Source of the DNA: Asterochloris sp. CNOR1
Lineage: Eukaryota > Chlorophyta > Trebouxiophyceae > Trebouxiales > Trebouxiaceae
NCBI GenBank assembly: GCA_963969365.1
Contig: OZ017748.1
Location: 682,001-746,000, forward strand
DNA length: 64,000 nucleotides
Reading direction: 5' to 3'
A program made the position numbers and the translations under genes. Shown here in pieces: positions 41,001-51,392 of the stretch; within the stretch, counting starts at the first letter, position 1; every line of letters starts with the position of its first letter. The notes beneath the pieces were generated by a model, which saw only the letters and a program-made list of their open reading frames with translations, had not been told where the DNA came from and made no database searches.

Positions 41001-42542
41001 GCCCTGCATGAGGAGGCAGTGCATGCGCCGGCCTGGCCTCCAAAGTTGCCTGCTGGCCCACCTGCGGGCGTTCAGAGTCGGACCCCAACTGTGCCTAAGC
41101 AGCCGCCAGCTGCCACCAACCATGATGCACAGGCGCCAGCTGCAGCCCCAGGGGCCGGGAGGGCTGTCCCCGTCTCACCCCCTGCTGCTGCCGCTGCACG
41201 TGCAGACTCAGCAGGCACTGCCAGGGCAGCGCCTGAGCCCAGCTGTAAACAGAGTCCCACCTCAGACCAGTGTGCCCCAAAGGGCACTGTACCAACATTA
41301 GCCCACCCAGCTCAGAAGCATAGGCAGCAGCAGCAGGCCGCACAAGGGGCCCCTGGCGGCCCAGGGCCTGCTGGCCTCCACCCCTGGGCACCTGCCAGCA
41401 AGCGAGGCAGGCATGAGGTGGGCAATGGAGTCAGCGCCTGCTTTGCACACAGCGGCCCAAGCGCAAGTGCTTCGGGGCAGCAGCCAGGGAGCAAGGCAGG
41501 GGGCCAGCGGCTGGAGGCTGTGCCACCAGGGGGTGTGCAGGCCTTCCTGCGCCAGCAAGGGAACGGCGCTGTGCAGCATTGGGATGATGTCGACCCGGAG
41601 CTGGCCAGGCAGAGCGTCCACCTGACTGGGTGAGTGCCTGGGGGCTGTGCAGGTTCCTTTGCTGTGCCAGCCCGCCTGAACTGGTCTCAAGGCCCCTGGC
41701 ACTCATCCGCCGCTCATTGCAGAGAAGAACAAAGCTGGCCACAACCTGACTGGATGAGGGCATGGATGCAGTGAAGCTTGGCTGCACCAGCCTGCCTGAA
41801 CTGGTCATAGGGACCCGGCTCTGTCATGCACCAGGTGCTGGGTGCCGAGGCGTCTCTCAGCAGCCGTGCGGCACTGGCAACAGCCTGCAGCTGCCAAGTG
41901 GTCGCACTGCAGCTGGCATGGATCTTTCAGATGTCCTTACAAAAACACCTTGACAGCATGCCTGGCTGTCGTGCTCCTGCTGCAGTTGGGCGCCTGCCCA
42001 CTTGACACATGCACCTTCCCTTGCTGCTGTCTGCTGCTGCTGCTGCTGCTGCTATGATGAGGCGGGGGCTCTTTCAGCTGCTGGGAATGCAGGCCAGACC
42101 CAGCCTCCAGCCGTCCTGCTGTGCTGCCGCACACCTGATCCTCATCACCTCTGTGCCTGCTACAAACCAGAGTTGACCCCAAGCGCTTCACTGCATGCCC
42201 GCTGCTCACTTGACAAGTACACCTGTACTCGATCTGCTCATACCCTGTTACAGGCCAGACCTGCCGCAGGCCAGGATGAGTGGGAAGGGAAGTATGATGG
42301 GGGGGCAGCAGGAAGGCAACCTCATCATGCCCTTCTGCAGGCCGAATACTGCCCCCAGGCGCCAGGATGAGTGGGATGAGGAGTATGACAGGGGCCGCAC
42401 CAAAAGGGTCAAGACTCATGGCAGGCAGGGCGCTGATGCCTGGGACCCGCATGGCAACGCTTTTCAGCGCAGCTTCAACCAGCGCCAGAGACTGCAGAAC
42501 GGACACTCTCACAGCAACGGGCACCCCTACAAGAAGCGCTGA
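35033..42542 (+). CDS. USP36: Ubiquitin-specific protease, USP36-like (nucleolar type)
   Basis: Cysteine deubiquitinase of the C19 family. Exons 35033-35233, 35664-35911, 36458-36617, 36983-37084, 37379-37585, 37779-37964, 38244-38811, 39124-39430, 40411-40603, 40948-41629, 42341-42542. Cys box GPGLQNLANTCFMNSVLQCL, RQEDAHEYLVALLDAM, zinc ribbon VKCVQCGHES with YKCPKH, LVLQLKRFEFSAFGHKI, and His box VHSGHYYCYIKGPNGLWYKM with QRAYILFYIRQ are all intact. A long Ala/Pro/Gln-rich disordered tail follows, then WDDVDPEL and a last exon DEWDEEYDRGRTKRVKTHG ending PYKKR. That acidic-basic ending matches the USP36/UBP23 C-terminus, which in animals is linked to nucleolar location. The junction between the exons ending 39430 and starting 40411 is out of phase, so one small exon there was missed. 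Four introns hold decayed copies of neighbouring exon ends. Confidence 0.93.
36654..36717 (+). repeat. Decayed copy of USP exon 3 end and its donor
   Basis: The stretch repeats 36566-36629 at about 80% identity, offset 88 bases, including the splice junction: AGCCAGGTAAGCACGTTT in the true copy, AGCCAGGTGATCAGATTT in the intronic copy. Confidence 0.85.
37592..37642 (+). repeat. Decayed copy of USP exon 5 end and its donor
   Basis: An exact 51-base tandem offset from 37541-37591. Both copies start AAGCGCTTTGAGT and end GAT(G)GTGAGC or GATGATGAGC. The second copy has lost the donor GT. Its reading frame is still open and would insert KRFESSTFGHEISKM if retained. Confidence 0.9.
38081..38145 (+). 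repeat. Decayed copy of USP exon 7 acceptor and start
   Basis: CCCTGCAGGTGGCT, then a CTGGCCCA core and ACCCTGTTCT, repeats 38234-38290 (CCCTGCAGGTGGCT, CTGGCCCA, ATCCTGTTCT). The copy keeps an intact-looking acceptor about 140 bases upstream of the true one. Confidence 0.8.
42031..42053. repeat. (CTG)n microsatellite
   Basis: Nearly eight perfect CTG units in the last USP intron. Confidence 0.9.
42248..42305 (+). repeat. Decayed copy of the last USP exon start
   Basis: CAGGCCAGACCTGCC then GCCAGGATGAGTGGGA-G-GAGTATGA repeats 42338-42392 (CAGGCCGAATACTGCC, then GCCAGGATGAGTGGGATGAG). The offset is about 85 bases; the acceptor-like CAG is kept. Confidence 0.85.
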
Positions 42543-42652
42543 CTTGTGCAGTGCAGCCCTGAAGCTGAGATGGCCGCCTCCCCGACAACATGCACAGAGA
42601 TTGCAGGACACTGTTACTTTAGGTCAGATTTAGCTTGCCTCCTTCATTTTAT

Positions 42653-42657
42653 TGTAA
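42653..42657 (+). terminator. TGTAA poly(A) signal of the USP gene
   Basis: Chlorophyte-type signal 111 bases after the USP stop. Confidence 0.55.
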
Positions 42658-43039
42658 AGGGTGCAAAGAAGATTGCTTCTTTAGCTGGTCCTGTGGTACT
42701 GGGCAGAGAGTCAAGTGCATGCTGAACATTCTTGAAGCAAGCAACTTTCATCTTACACTCATCAAATCACAACAACATGATGCATACTGGACCATCTGGA
42801 ATATTGTGCACAGGGTTTTGGGATCACAGGCTATCCAGAAGCAATTACTCAGGAGACATGGCATCAGCAGCCTAACAAGCAAAGGCCAGCTCCTTAAGGC
42901 CTTCTCCACCAGATGTTGGAGAAAAGCTAGTGTCAGAGCTACAGTTGCTCTGACGAGACCCTGAGCATGAACCAGGGTGCTCAACTGGACCTCATGGAGC
43001 AAATGCTGCAGGATCACCCAGAGCCCACTGCGCCACCAT

Positions 43040-46000
43040 CTACAAGGCTTGTGACACTGAAATTTTGCACAGTGCCATTGCCTCCGTTGCTTCTAGCCCC
43101 AAGCACTGTGGCATCGCCACCCATGCCTCCCACACCCGCAAGGATGAGCCCAGCCAGGCCTGCAGCAATTCAAGCCACGACCGCAGTAAAGTATACTTCA
43201 GCAGAGCCAGAACTGCGACAAAGCAGAACCAGGGCTGTGGCAAAGCAGAGCCAGGACTGCAGCAGAGGGGAGCAGAAGGATGCACGTGTTGGTGTAAGGG
43301 AACTGTGATCCCTGGGAAGAAACAAGCAGTCACCTGAGGCCAATATCATCTGGTCGGGGCCTGATGTGATGTTCCCTCCCTGGGCAGAGGCTGCCACAAT
43401 ACTTTCGTCAACCGTGCCATCTGCAGAACAGCAGAAGCATTGTGCAAAGGAGGTCAGCATGAAGGAAGAGTGCCCTGCGTTGCTGTAGCCTGCAGCAGAT
43501 GCTTACCTCCACCATTGGCGATCGTGTCTCCCACTGATGACCTGCCCTGCAATTCAAATTACACGCAGCAGTCCAGCAGAGCAATGTCCTCCAGTCGAGA
43601 TGCAGCAGGCCTGTCTGAAGGAGGTCAGGCCAACCTGACGTGCTGGCGGCAAGCCAAGGCGTCCAAGAGAGGGCCGTGTCATTTGAAGGCTGCACAAAGC
43701 ATGTGCGCATTGAGAGGCACTGACAGTCAGCACAGACTAAACGCCGCCCACCCCATCGCCCCCTTGGCCAATCTTGATTTGGCTGCCATCACCAGCGTTC
43801 GAGACAGCACTGTTTGAGCTGGTGCTGGTGATGTTGCCCCCTGAGGCGTCCGCAGCAATGTTGGGGTCTGATACTGTTCCAGCTGCATGCAGAGCAAAAT
43901 CAGTATCAGAGCGCCCCCAAAATATATCTTGATGCATGACACACCTTTGAACTGCTCTGTCCTTTGCTGCATGCATGCGCTGCCCATGCAATGCTGCAGC
44001 CGCCTTGCAGGCTGCACTAGGGGCAGCCTCAGTCACCACTCAGTACTAGTTTGGTAATGCATGAGCAGCAACAAAGGACAAGGAGAGCGAGACACAGAAG
44101 TTTCAGTTGATTTGAATACCAAGCGCAAAGTGCCCATGCAACTCACCTCCGCCCAGGGCCTGGGCACCCTGACCGGTGGCAGTTCCTCCGCTGCCCCCTC
44201 CGCCAATGTCTATGTCCCCGCCATTGCCTTGCAGAGCAGAAATCTTGAGTGCTGACGCTCAGCCCAGTTGAAGCCTTGTTCAGGGGACTTTACTGAACCT
44301 CCCACATGCAGCAGGGATTGGGAGCACGCCACGTTCAAGCAGGCTTGTTTCACTTGGGCACTGCATGCCAAGGTATGCAGGTGCATCCTGCGGGAGCACT
44401 TGTGATAAGCTGCAGGGCGCCTCTAGCGGCTGCCAAAGTCAAATTCAAGGGTGATACTACTGTGGACTCCATGAACAGAGCCAAGGACAAGCAAGGAAGG
44501 CTGCAATCTGCGACAAAGTGTTGAAGACACCCAAAAGTGGCGCACCTGAGGTAGTGACCGGCCCACCAGTCCCAGATGGTGTGGTACTGGAGCCGCCGTT
44601 GCTTTGAGCGCTGATTGTTGAGTCTGTCACGGAGCCATCTGCATGGAGAAGGTGAAATGGTCAAGTCAAAGCTGATGTGGGGTCTGCAACCGCCGTGTGC
44701 CAATAAATGCTGCCACAAGCCGGCAGAAGGCACAAGGCAGCCTTGAGCCGCAAGCAGCACTGCACTACACCCATCGTGTGCCCTGCATCTGCTGTAAGCC
44801 ATCCAATGCTGCTAATGGACTGTCAGAAAGTACAAGGACGATGCAAGCAGATGGCTCACCTCCAACCGAGGCATCAGAGTCTTGGTCCAATGCCAAACCC
44901 CCATTGCCACCATCGCCAATGCTAACAGTCCCACCATTGCCTTCAGTGCAGGCAAACCAGAGTCAATGCATTGATTCTGTCAGCTTCAGCATCTCACGGC
45001 TGAGGGCTGGCACAGCTTCAAGCATCTGGCAGGCACAGGCCGTGTCCGGGGAAGTCTGCATTGTGTGTAGCTGCAGCTGAGTCCTCCGCGAACCCTCTCC
45101 AACAGGATCTCAGGCTCAAGGGGCCCACCTGAGTTGGTGACAGGTGTACCTGTGCCAGAGGGAGTGGTCACAGTGCCTCCATTCACCTCAGAATTGATGG
45201 CGGACTCAGTGACCGAACCATCTGCAGCAGGCGGAGCAACCTTGGTCAGCATGCAGCTCAGCATATGCTGTGAGCTCTTCAGACAGCATTAGCTCTCACA
45301 CCAGCCCCTTGGGAGCTGCAGAATACTATAAATGGTCGCCCTGCACATGCAGGACCAGGCCCAGTACTGCAAGGCTCCAAGGAGTTGGCTGCCAAGTGAG
45401 GAGCAGTGCCCCTAGCAGACTCTGAATGGCCACACTGGTTACCATTCAGAGTCAGGCCAACCCATGCACATGGCTCCGAGCGGCGGCAGCTTGAACGCCA
45501 TGCATGCAGGCAGCCCCAAATTTCTGGCGCACATACAGCCACAGCCGACTGCAATGCCAGCACTGCTGCTCTCAAGGCATGCAGACAGTGCTGTGCCTGC
45601 TATTTGCCATGTGTCCTGCCTCATGCTGCGAAGTGGCTGGCAGGAAGCATGTGTCGCTAGAGCAGGAGGCAGCCCACCTCCACCACTGGCATTTGATCCA
45701 TCACCAGCAGCAAGCCCCCCATTTCCTCCGTTGCCTATGTTGGTCACGCCACCCTGCCCTGAGTTTGTGAGTTGCTGCAGGGAGCGGCTGCCTGCAATAA
45801 CACAGATTGCACAGGTAAGCCATTTGACAGCAGCTGCAGGCCATTGGACGCTGACAAGAGAGATGCCTGTGGCTACGCCTGCATGCAGGGAGGCGCTGTC
45901 TGCATTTACACAGACAGTGCATGTCAGCAGTCAGTCTGCATCTGGAGGCTTTGGCGGATGTCAAGAGGAATGCTAAAGGCTCTGCTCCAGCTGTACAGAA

Positions 46001-46475
46001 GACTGCAAGCGCTGGCAGCTGCACAGGCAGTGCTGCACAGCAAGCACTGTCATATAGTATTGACAGTCATTATTTGCAGACTCATGCAGCTACACAGCAG
46101 TTCCGCCTTACAGCAGGCTGAAGAGGGTATTGCCTGCCTGCCTGCCACAAGTGAGGCACATCAACCTTCAGGCAGGCGCCCCAGGCCATTGAGCACTTAG
46201 ACAAGGCTTGCACAAGGCTCTTCCCTAACCCAGCAGGCAGCCCAGAGAACAGGGCAGCAGAGGGGACATACATTGGACCAAACAAAATTACGCCACCAAA
46301 GACAAAGTGAGGTGCCAGGCTGAGCCTTCACTGTCTTTGTACCGGGTGCCACGCTGACCCTGGGAGGCTCACATCTGGGACTGAAGCCAAGCAAGGCAAA
46401 ATGCCCACCTAGAACTCCTGTGCTCAGAGTCAGAAGGCATAGAAGCGCCAGAAGCTTGAGGACAGCCATGGCCAT
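43040..46475 (-). CDS. Secreted glycine-rich protein made of two alternating exon types
   Basis: Ten minus-strand exons: 46475-46409, 45791-45678, 45221-45129, 44940-44860, 44638-44546, 44227-44147, 43882-43752, 43546-43507, 43420-43334, 43311-43040. Exon 1 is a signal peptide (MAMAVLKLLALLCLLTLS). Type A exons (about 31 residues) read DGSVTESAINS and NGGTVTTPSGTGTPVTNSG; type B exons (27 residues) read GNGGTVSIGDGGNGG plus a short tail. A occurs at 45129, 44546, 43752 and 43334; B at 45678, 44860, 44147 and, reduced, 43752-43507. Nearly all are phase 1-1, so whole A-B pairs can be duplicated or skipped without frameshift. The final exon is hydrophobic and its assignment is weak. Family not recognised; composition suggests an extracellular matrix or cell-wall protein, which is inference. 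Confidence 0.7.
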
Positions 46476-46605
46476 CGCTGCTGGTGGTAAGTAAGAGCGT
46501 GTAGAAAGTGAGGCTCAGTCCTAACAAGAATCTATTTGATGCACTGTAGCAATTGCTCTGCCCAAGAACGTTCACCATCTGCCAAGAAGGGTTGTGCGGC
46601 CCAAG
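46476..46605. promoter_or_regulatory. Divergent promoter region, A/B repeat gene and orphan gene
   Basis: 130 bases between two divergent start codons. No clear core promoter motif. Confidence 0.45.
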
Positions 46606-47154
46606 ATGGACTGCAACCAAGGCGCTTTGACCCCTGATCCATCTTCGTCTGGCGTGGCCCCACAGCAGGACCCAGGCATGCCTAGTGCCCCAAAGAAGAG
46701 ACGCATGGCCAAGTGAAATTGCTCCGCAGATCAATATGAGCAGCACAGATTTCCAACCCCCTCTTTCTGCTGCAGCGATGTGGCCAAGGCCATCTGCGAG
46801 GCGGCAGGAGCCATGGACACGGAGGTGGTGGAGGTGGCAAAGCTGCAATTCACCGAAACTATACAAGCAGGCGCACCCTTGACATATTGTGTGATCTATA
46901 CCAAGAGATGCAGCGGTAACATGGTGATGAGCTTTCCATGGTACCCCACCAGAACCCTGGAGAATCCTGACGACATTGACAAGCTGCTCACGATGTTGGG
47001 GCGGCACTACGATTATGCAGCACTGATCCAGAATAACAGGACTGTGATATCTGTCAGAATGCCAGAAGCGGCCAGGGAGATGTTGAGGCTGTTCATGCAA
47101 ACCCAATCCTGTTGCCCTGTGGCAGACACCACTGCTCTCTCCTCCAATCCATAG
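46606..47154 (+). CDS. Unrecognised 161-residue protein with nuclear-localisation-like N-terminus
   Basis: Two exons, 46606-46712 and 46776-47154, join in phase (162 codons including the stop). Residues 1-35 are Pro/Ser/Gly-rich and end in PSAPKKRRMA, a good monopartite nuclear localisation signal. The remainder looks like one folded domain: DVAKAICEAAGAMDTEVVEV, KLQFTETIQAG, LTYCVIYTKRCSGNMVMSFP, DIDKLLTMLGRHYDYAAL, ISVRMPEAAREMLRLFM, with alternating helices and strands and a short tail. I recognise no family. Compact size, one intron and clean coding composition make it a real gene candidate. Confidence 0.65.
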
Positions 47155-47920
47155 TGTGCTGAAGTGAAACACGTAAAAGTTATGGCGGGTGCGGAAGAGC
47201 GCATGATGGGTTTGTCACATCATGCTTTTCTGCCCACACACCATGGGCTGGCCAGCTGCCAACAAGGGTCTTGCGGCCTGAGCCGATGGCATGCATACTC
47301 AGCAGGCCATAGCTCGCATTCTAAGGCTGCATGCTGAAAGTGCTAAGTTCTGCAGTCCCTGCAATGCTAAGGGCCTGCCTGGGGAGTCTGTACAGGCTGC
47401 ATTGGAGGCAGTGCTGCAGCTGCTTTGGCCAGGCATGCATCCCCATTTGCAATGGCTGCTCTGTATGCGGCAGGTCCTGGCAGCAAGGGATTTGCAGGTG
47501 CAGCCATCGTCATAGCACTCATACTGGCACAGCAGCCCTCACCTCCGTCCTCATGCTTTCATGCGATGCTGAGAGGGTGTTTATCGAAGCACATGAGGTC
47601 ATCTGTGGCGTCTCAGGCTTGCCCATCATAAGTGCAGGATATGTAAAGAGATCATCGATTGCATTCATGATATTTTTACTCAAGTTTGAGCAAGCCAGCT
47701 GAGCAGAAGATAGAAAACAAGTAGCCACATGTTCATCGGACAGTGCGCCCTGGAGCCAGGCGGGGACCAGCCAGATCGCCTGAGATGTATCACATGCAGA
47801 CCATCTCGCACTGTCGGTGTTCCTGAACATTGATGGTCAGCCTCTCTCTCATGCTATCAGCTAATCGACTGTGAATGCCCCTTTAGAATGTCAGGCTGCG
47901 CATGACATGCCATACTGCAG
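47155..47920. other. Intergenic plus unseen NUP54 5' end
   Basis: 766 bases. The first coding exon of NUP54, probably very short, must lie here or a little upstream, but no ATG joins in phase with the exon at 47921. Confidence 0.5.
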
Positions 47921-50900
47921 GCCTTTTCATTTGGCGGGTCCTCTGGGGGATTTGGGCAGCCGCAGAGCAACCCGTTCTCATTTGGAAGCGGCAGCACACC
48001 AACATTTGGGGCCTCAGGCACCCCTCCAGCCTCTCCTTTTGGAGCCAGCAGCACACCTGCGTTCGGTGCCTCCACCCCCAGCTTTGGTGGATTTGGGGCA
48101 TCCAGCAGTGGGGGTTTTGGCGCAGCATCACCTGCAAGTAAGCGATTCAGAGACAGGGGAAGGCCTGAGGCTACAGGCAGTGTGTCTGCTCCATCCGTGG
48201 CCTTGACTAAAATTCAGAGAATTCCTTCACAGCCACCGGCCCATAATACGCATTACAAGCTCTGCAAGCTGGCTGCATGACACCAATGCAAAGCGCAAGC
48301 CGGAGAGCTAAGCTACAATTTGGTGTGGTACCGTGCAGGCCCTTTTGGGGCGCCAAGCTCAAATGCCTTCAGCTTTGGAGCCAGTCCCAGCCCCTTTGGA
48401 GCTCCCAGCAGTGCCCCCAGTCTCTTTGGGGCCTCCTCTGCGGCCTTTGGCGCTCCAGCTGCCTCAGGCGGCCTCTTCGGGTCAGTCCCTGAAACCTGGG
48501 CCAGACAACCTCTTTCACTGCATGCACCTTGAGGGCCTTGGCCTGCATGGGGGTATCTCTCTTTCTCTGTCTAGCAAGGGCAGGAGGCTGACCAGCTGGC
48601 CTCCGTCTCTGACTCAGCTGCCTGCTCACACGTTAATAGCACCTGTCAGACAAAGCTTTCAGGCAGGCAACACAGCACACAGTTTCCCTGCATTCCTCTC
48701 CCATATGCCCCCTGCAGGCAGGCGCAGCCCCAGGCGCAGCAGCAGCAGCAGCTGACCCTCTTCGGCCAGCCCCAGCAGCAGCTGCAGCAGTACCACCCCC
48801 AACAGGTGCACCCCCACCAGCAGCAGGCGGTGGTGGCCTATGGCAATGAGCTGTCCTCGGGGGTGGCCCCCGCCACGCAAGAGGTTCTGGGGCTCATGCA
48901 CTCCTGGACGCCTGGCGCTCCCCAGTACCAGCGCTTTGTGGGGCTGCTGCTGCAGGCTCTCCCACCAGGGTATGAGCTGGAGCAAGTGCCTAAGCCTCCA
49001 GGTGAGACACCTGTGGACACACTTGCCCTGGCAGCCAGGGCGTGTGTTGAGGTGGAATGAGGTCTGGGTGGCTCAGCTCTTGGTGGGCTGAGTCCAAGGG
49101 AGGAGCTGGATGCGGTGTCCCGCCACATGAGGCATGCAGGAGCCGTGGGGCTGCTGCTGCAGGCTCAGCCCCCAGGGTATGAGCTTCAGCAGGTTCGCAA
49201 GCCCTCAGGTGGGATAGCAGTGGAATGCTGGACCATGCTGGCTGAGGCAGACATGGCGTGTGTGTTGGCGCAGCCTCAGCTCTTTGCCATGATGTCTGCT
49301 GTGCGTTACTGCTGTTTGCTGTTGGTGTCACGCGCTGGCCCCTTTGCCTGCAGAGATTGACAGCCTTCAGTGGCGGGACGCCAAGGAGCAGTGCATGAGG
49401 CTGAGCCACCTGGAGCGCCTGATGCCGGTGCCCGTGCTGGGTTTCCAGGGACTGCTGCAGCGCAAGGAGGCACAGGTGGGCTGGTGCGGACAGCAAAGCA
49501 CAGCAGGCATGAAATGAGCTGTTGTAGATGCGCACAAGAGGTAGCAGGCGAAGCAGCACTGGTGAGGCCTTGATGCAGGCCTGCTGCATGCAGCTGTGGT
49601 GCTGCTTGAGCGACAATGTGTCTATTTCTTGTCAGGCCGCCTCTGTCATGTGTGGCCAACGGGCCTCCTCCATAGGCATTGGTCTGTGAGGGTGTCTCTG
49701 TGAGAGGAGTTCTGCAAGCCGTTCAGGCAGGGCTCCTGGGCATCTGGCGGTGGCAAGGCTGCTGTGGGGTGCACCTTGGTGCGTGGGCAGCCCGTTGCCA
49801 TCGTGCTTGCTTGCCGAGCCTGGCAAAGCTCATGCGCTTTGTCCGGCAGCTGGCTGACGCCTCTGATGCGCCGTTGCCACCCGCATGCAGGACCTAGCCC
49901 TGAAGGAGCAGCAGGAGCGCCTGCAGAACGCTGCTGGCATTGCAGAAACCCTGAAGCGCCAGCACAAGGTGGTTGCACAGGAGGGCTTGGCTCGGGTGAG
50001 AGTTCCGGGCTCTGCTGCTCTGCTGCCAGCTGCCAGCACTTGTAGTCCTGCTGGCTGGTCACCCATGGCCATACCAATGCTGCCACCGCTGATGGCACAG
50101 GACTTGCTTCTCAGCTTGGCCCTGCAATGTACATCTGCATGCAACACAACTTGCTTGATGTGAGCCTCCCCTGGCCACCAGCATCTGTACGTGATGAGTG
50201 TGACGGAGCGCCCATCTGCCCACCCCAGTCCGCGCCAGAGGCAGCCAAATGGCCCTCTACCTCTGTCACATCTTCATGAGGAGTGCACATCCATGAGCCC
50301 CCTACTGCCTGCAGATCAAGCAGCAGCACCAGGACCTGGCTTTCCGCCTGATCAAGGTGCAGCGCCATGTGGATGCCCTGCTGGGGCACGTTGCAGTCGA
50401 GCTGGGGCAGAAGGACCCTCGTGAGGGCGCCGTCGTGGAGCAGCTTGGGGCCATGCTGGGGCAGGCCGAGAGCATACTGGGGCCCGGTGAAGCAGGTGCG
50501 CTGTGACATCCCAACCACTCTCTGCTGAGGGCCATACTGGGGAAGTGCATGTGATAGATGCTGCTCAGGGACGGGACTCCAGATGGGCATGCCTGGTAGC
50601 ATGTATGCTGCTGGTGAAGTGCATTCCTGTGACAGTGGACTCTTGCGTCGTTTGCATGCGACAGCAAGCGTCTGAGATCAGCCCAAGGCTTGCGGATGTT
50701 GCGTGGCGTATATTGCATGATGGGTTGCAGGCAGGGTGGGCAAAAAGCAAAGGAAAGAACCCCACCGCAGCTCATGCACCCGACTTCAAAGTGTGAGCCG
50801 GGCACAGCACACCTTGCACACCAGAAGCACCAACACCTGCTTTTTGAGACGAGGGCGCCTGATGATTGCCTCCTGCCCATGTGCAGCTGGTCTTGCCAGA

Positions 50901-51116
50901 CGAGTGGGTGCCTTGGCTGCGGCCGCCAGCTTGCGGGCGGGGGCCGGCTCAGCACAGCCCAGGCTGAACCGTATTGAGCAGCACAGCCTAGAGGAGATGA
51001 AGGTGTCCATTAGAGAGCAGGTGCAGGCCATCCAAAAGCTGCAGGATATCATGACAGCACAGGGCAGGGACCTCGCCGTTTTGCAGGAACAGCTCGCCCT
51101 GCGCCGCAGGCCATAA
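47921..51116 (+). CDS. NUP54: Nucleoporin NUP54 (FG-repeat channel nucleoporin), first exon not found
   Basis: Central-channel nucleoporin that forms the NUP62-NUP58-NUP54 complex. Exons 47921-48137, 48339-48480, 48718-49001, 49354-49475, 49891-49995, 50315-50486, 50887-51116 are all in phase. The N-terminal part is an FG domain (AFSFGG, FGQPQ, SPFGAS, FGGFGA, LFGAS, SPFGAP). Then comes a Gln-rich linker, the NUP54 alpha/beta region (GPGYELEQ-like, SLQWRDAKEQC, LMPVPVLGFQGLLQRKEAQ) and three coiled-coil segments (DLALKEQQERLQNAAG, IKQQHQDLAFRLIKVQRHVD, RIEQHSLEEMKVSIREQ). The acceptor at 47919-47920 shows that coding sequence continues upstream. The intron after 49001 holds a decayed copy of the exon-3 end. 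Confidence 0.92.
49146..49270 (+). repeat. Decayed copy of NUP54 exon 3 end with donor and intron start
   Basis: Repeats about 48941-49060 at an offset near 205 bases. Shared text includes GGGCTGCTGCTGCAGGCTC, CAGGGTATGAGCT and AAGCC-TCAGGTG. Similarity continues past the donor into intron sequence (GGCAGCCAGGGCGTGTGTTG against GCAGACATGGCGTGTGTGTTG). Confidence 0.85.
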
Positions 51117-51286
51117 GTTTCGCTGCATCATTGCGCATGGCAGCAACCTTGGCATCTGGCGGGAACAGCTTGTCCCAGAGCTGCAGGCCATGAATTATCC
51201 GCAGACTGTTATGTGCATGACCTCTGCCTTGGGATAGCATTATTGCGCTGCAGGCCAGGGCTATTACCCCTCCTGCAGTTCTCCTG

Positions 51287-51291
51287 TTACA
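51287..51291 (-). terminator. TGTAA poly(A) signal of the MTV1-like gene
   Basis: TTACA on the plus strand, 102 bases past the minus-strand stop at 51393. Confidence 0.5.
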
Positions 51292-51392
51292 CTTGCATTA
51301 TAACGAACACATGTTGACTTCTGACTTTTGAGGGTGACTAGGAAGAGGGATGGGCAGAGCCTTATAATGTCAGGCGCTTCATCACACACTGC

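Noticed and set aside
42635-42964. 109-codon open frame downstream of USP
   Set aside because: Contains the USP poly(A) signal region and has no domain; treated as 3' UTR or spacer.
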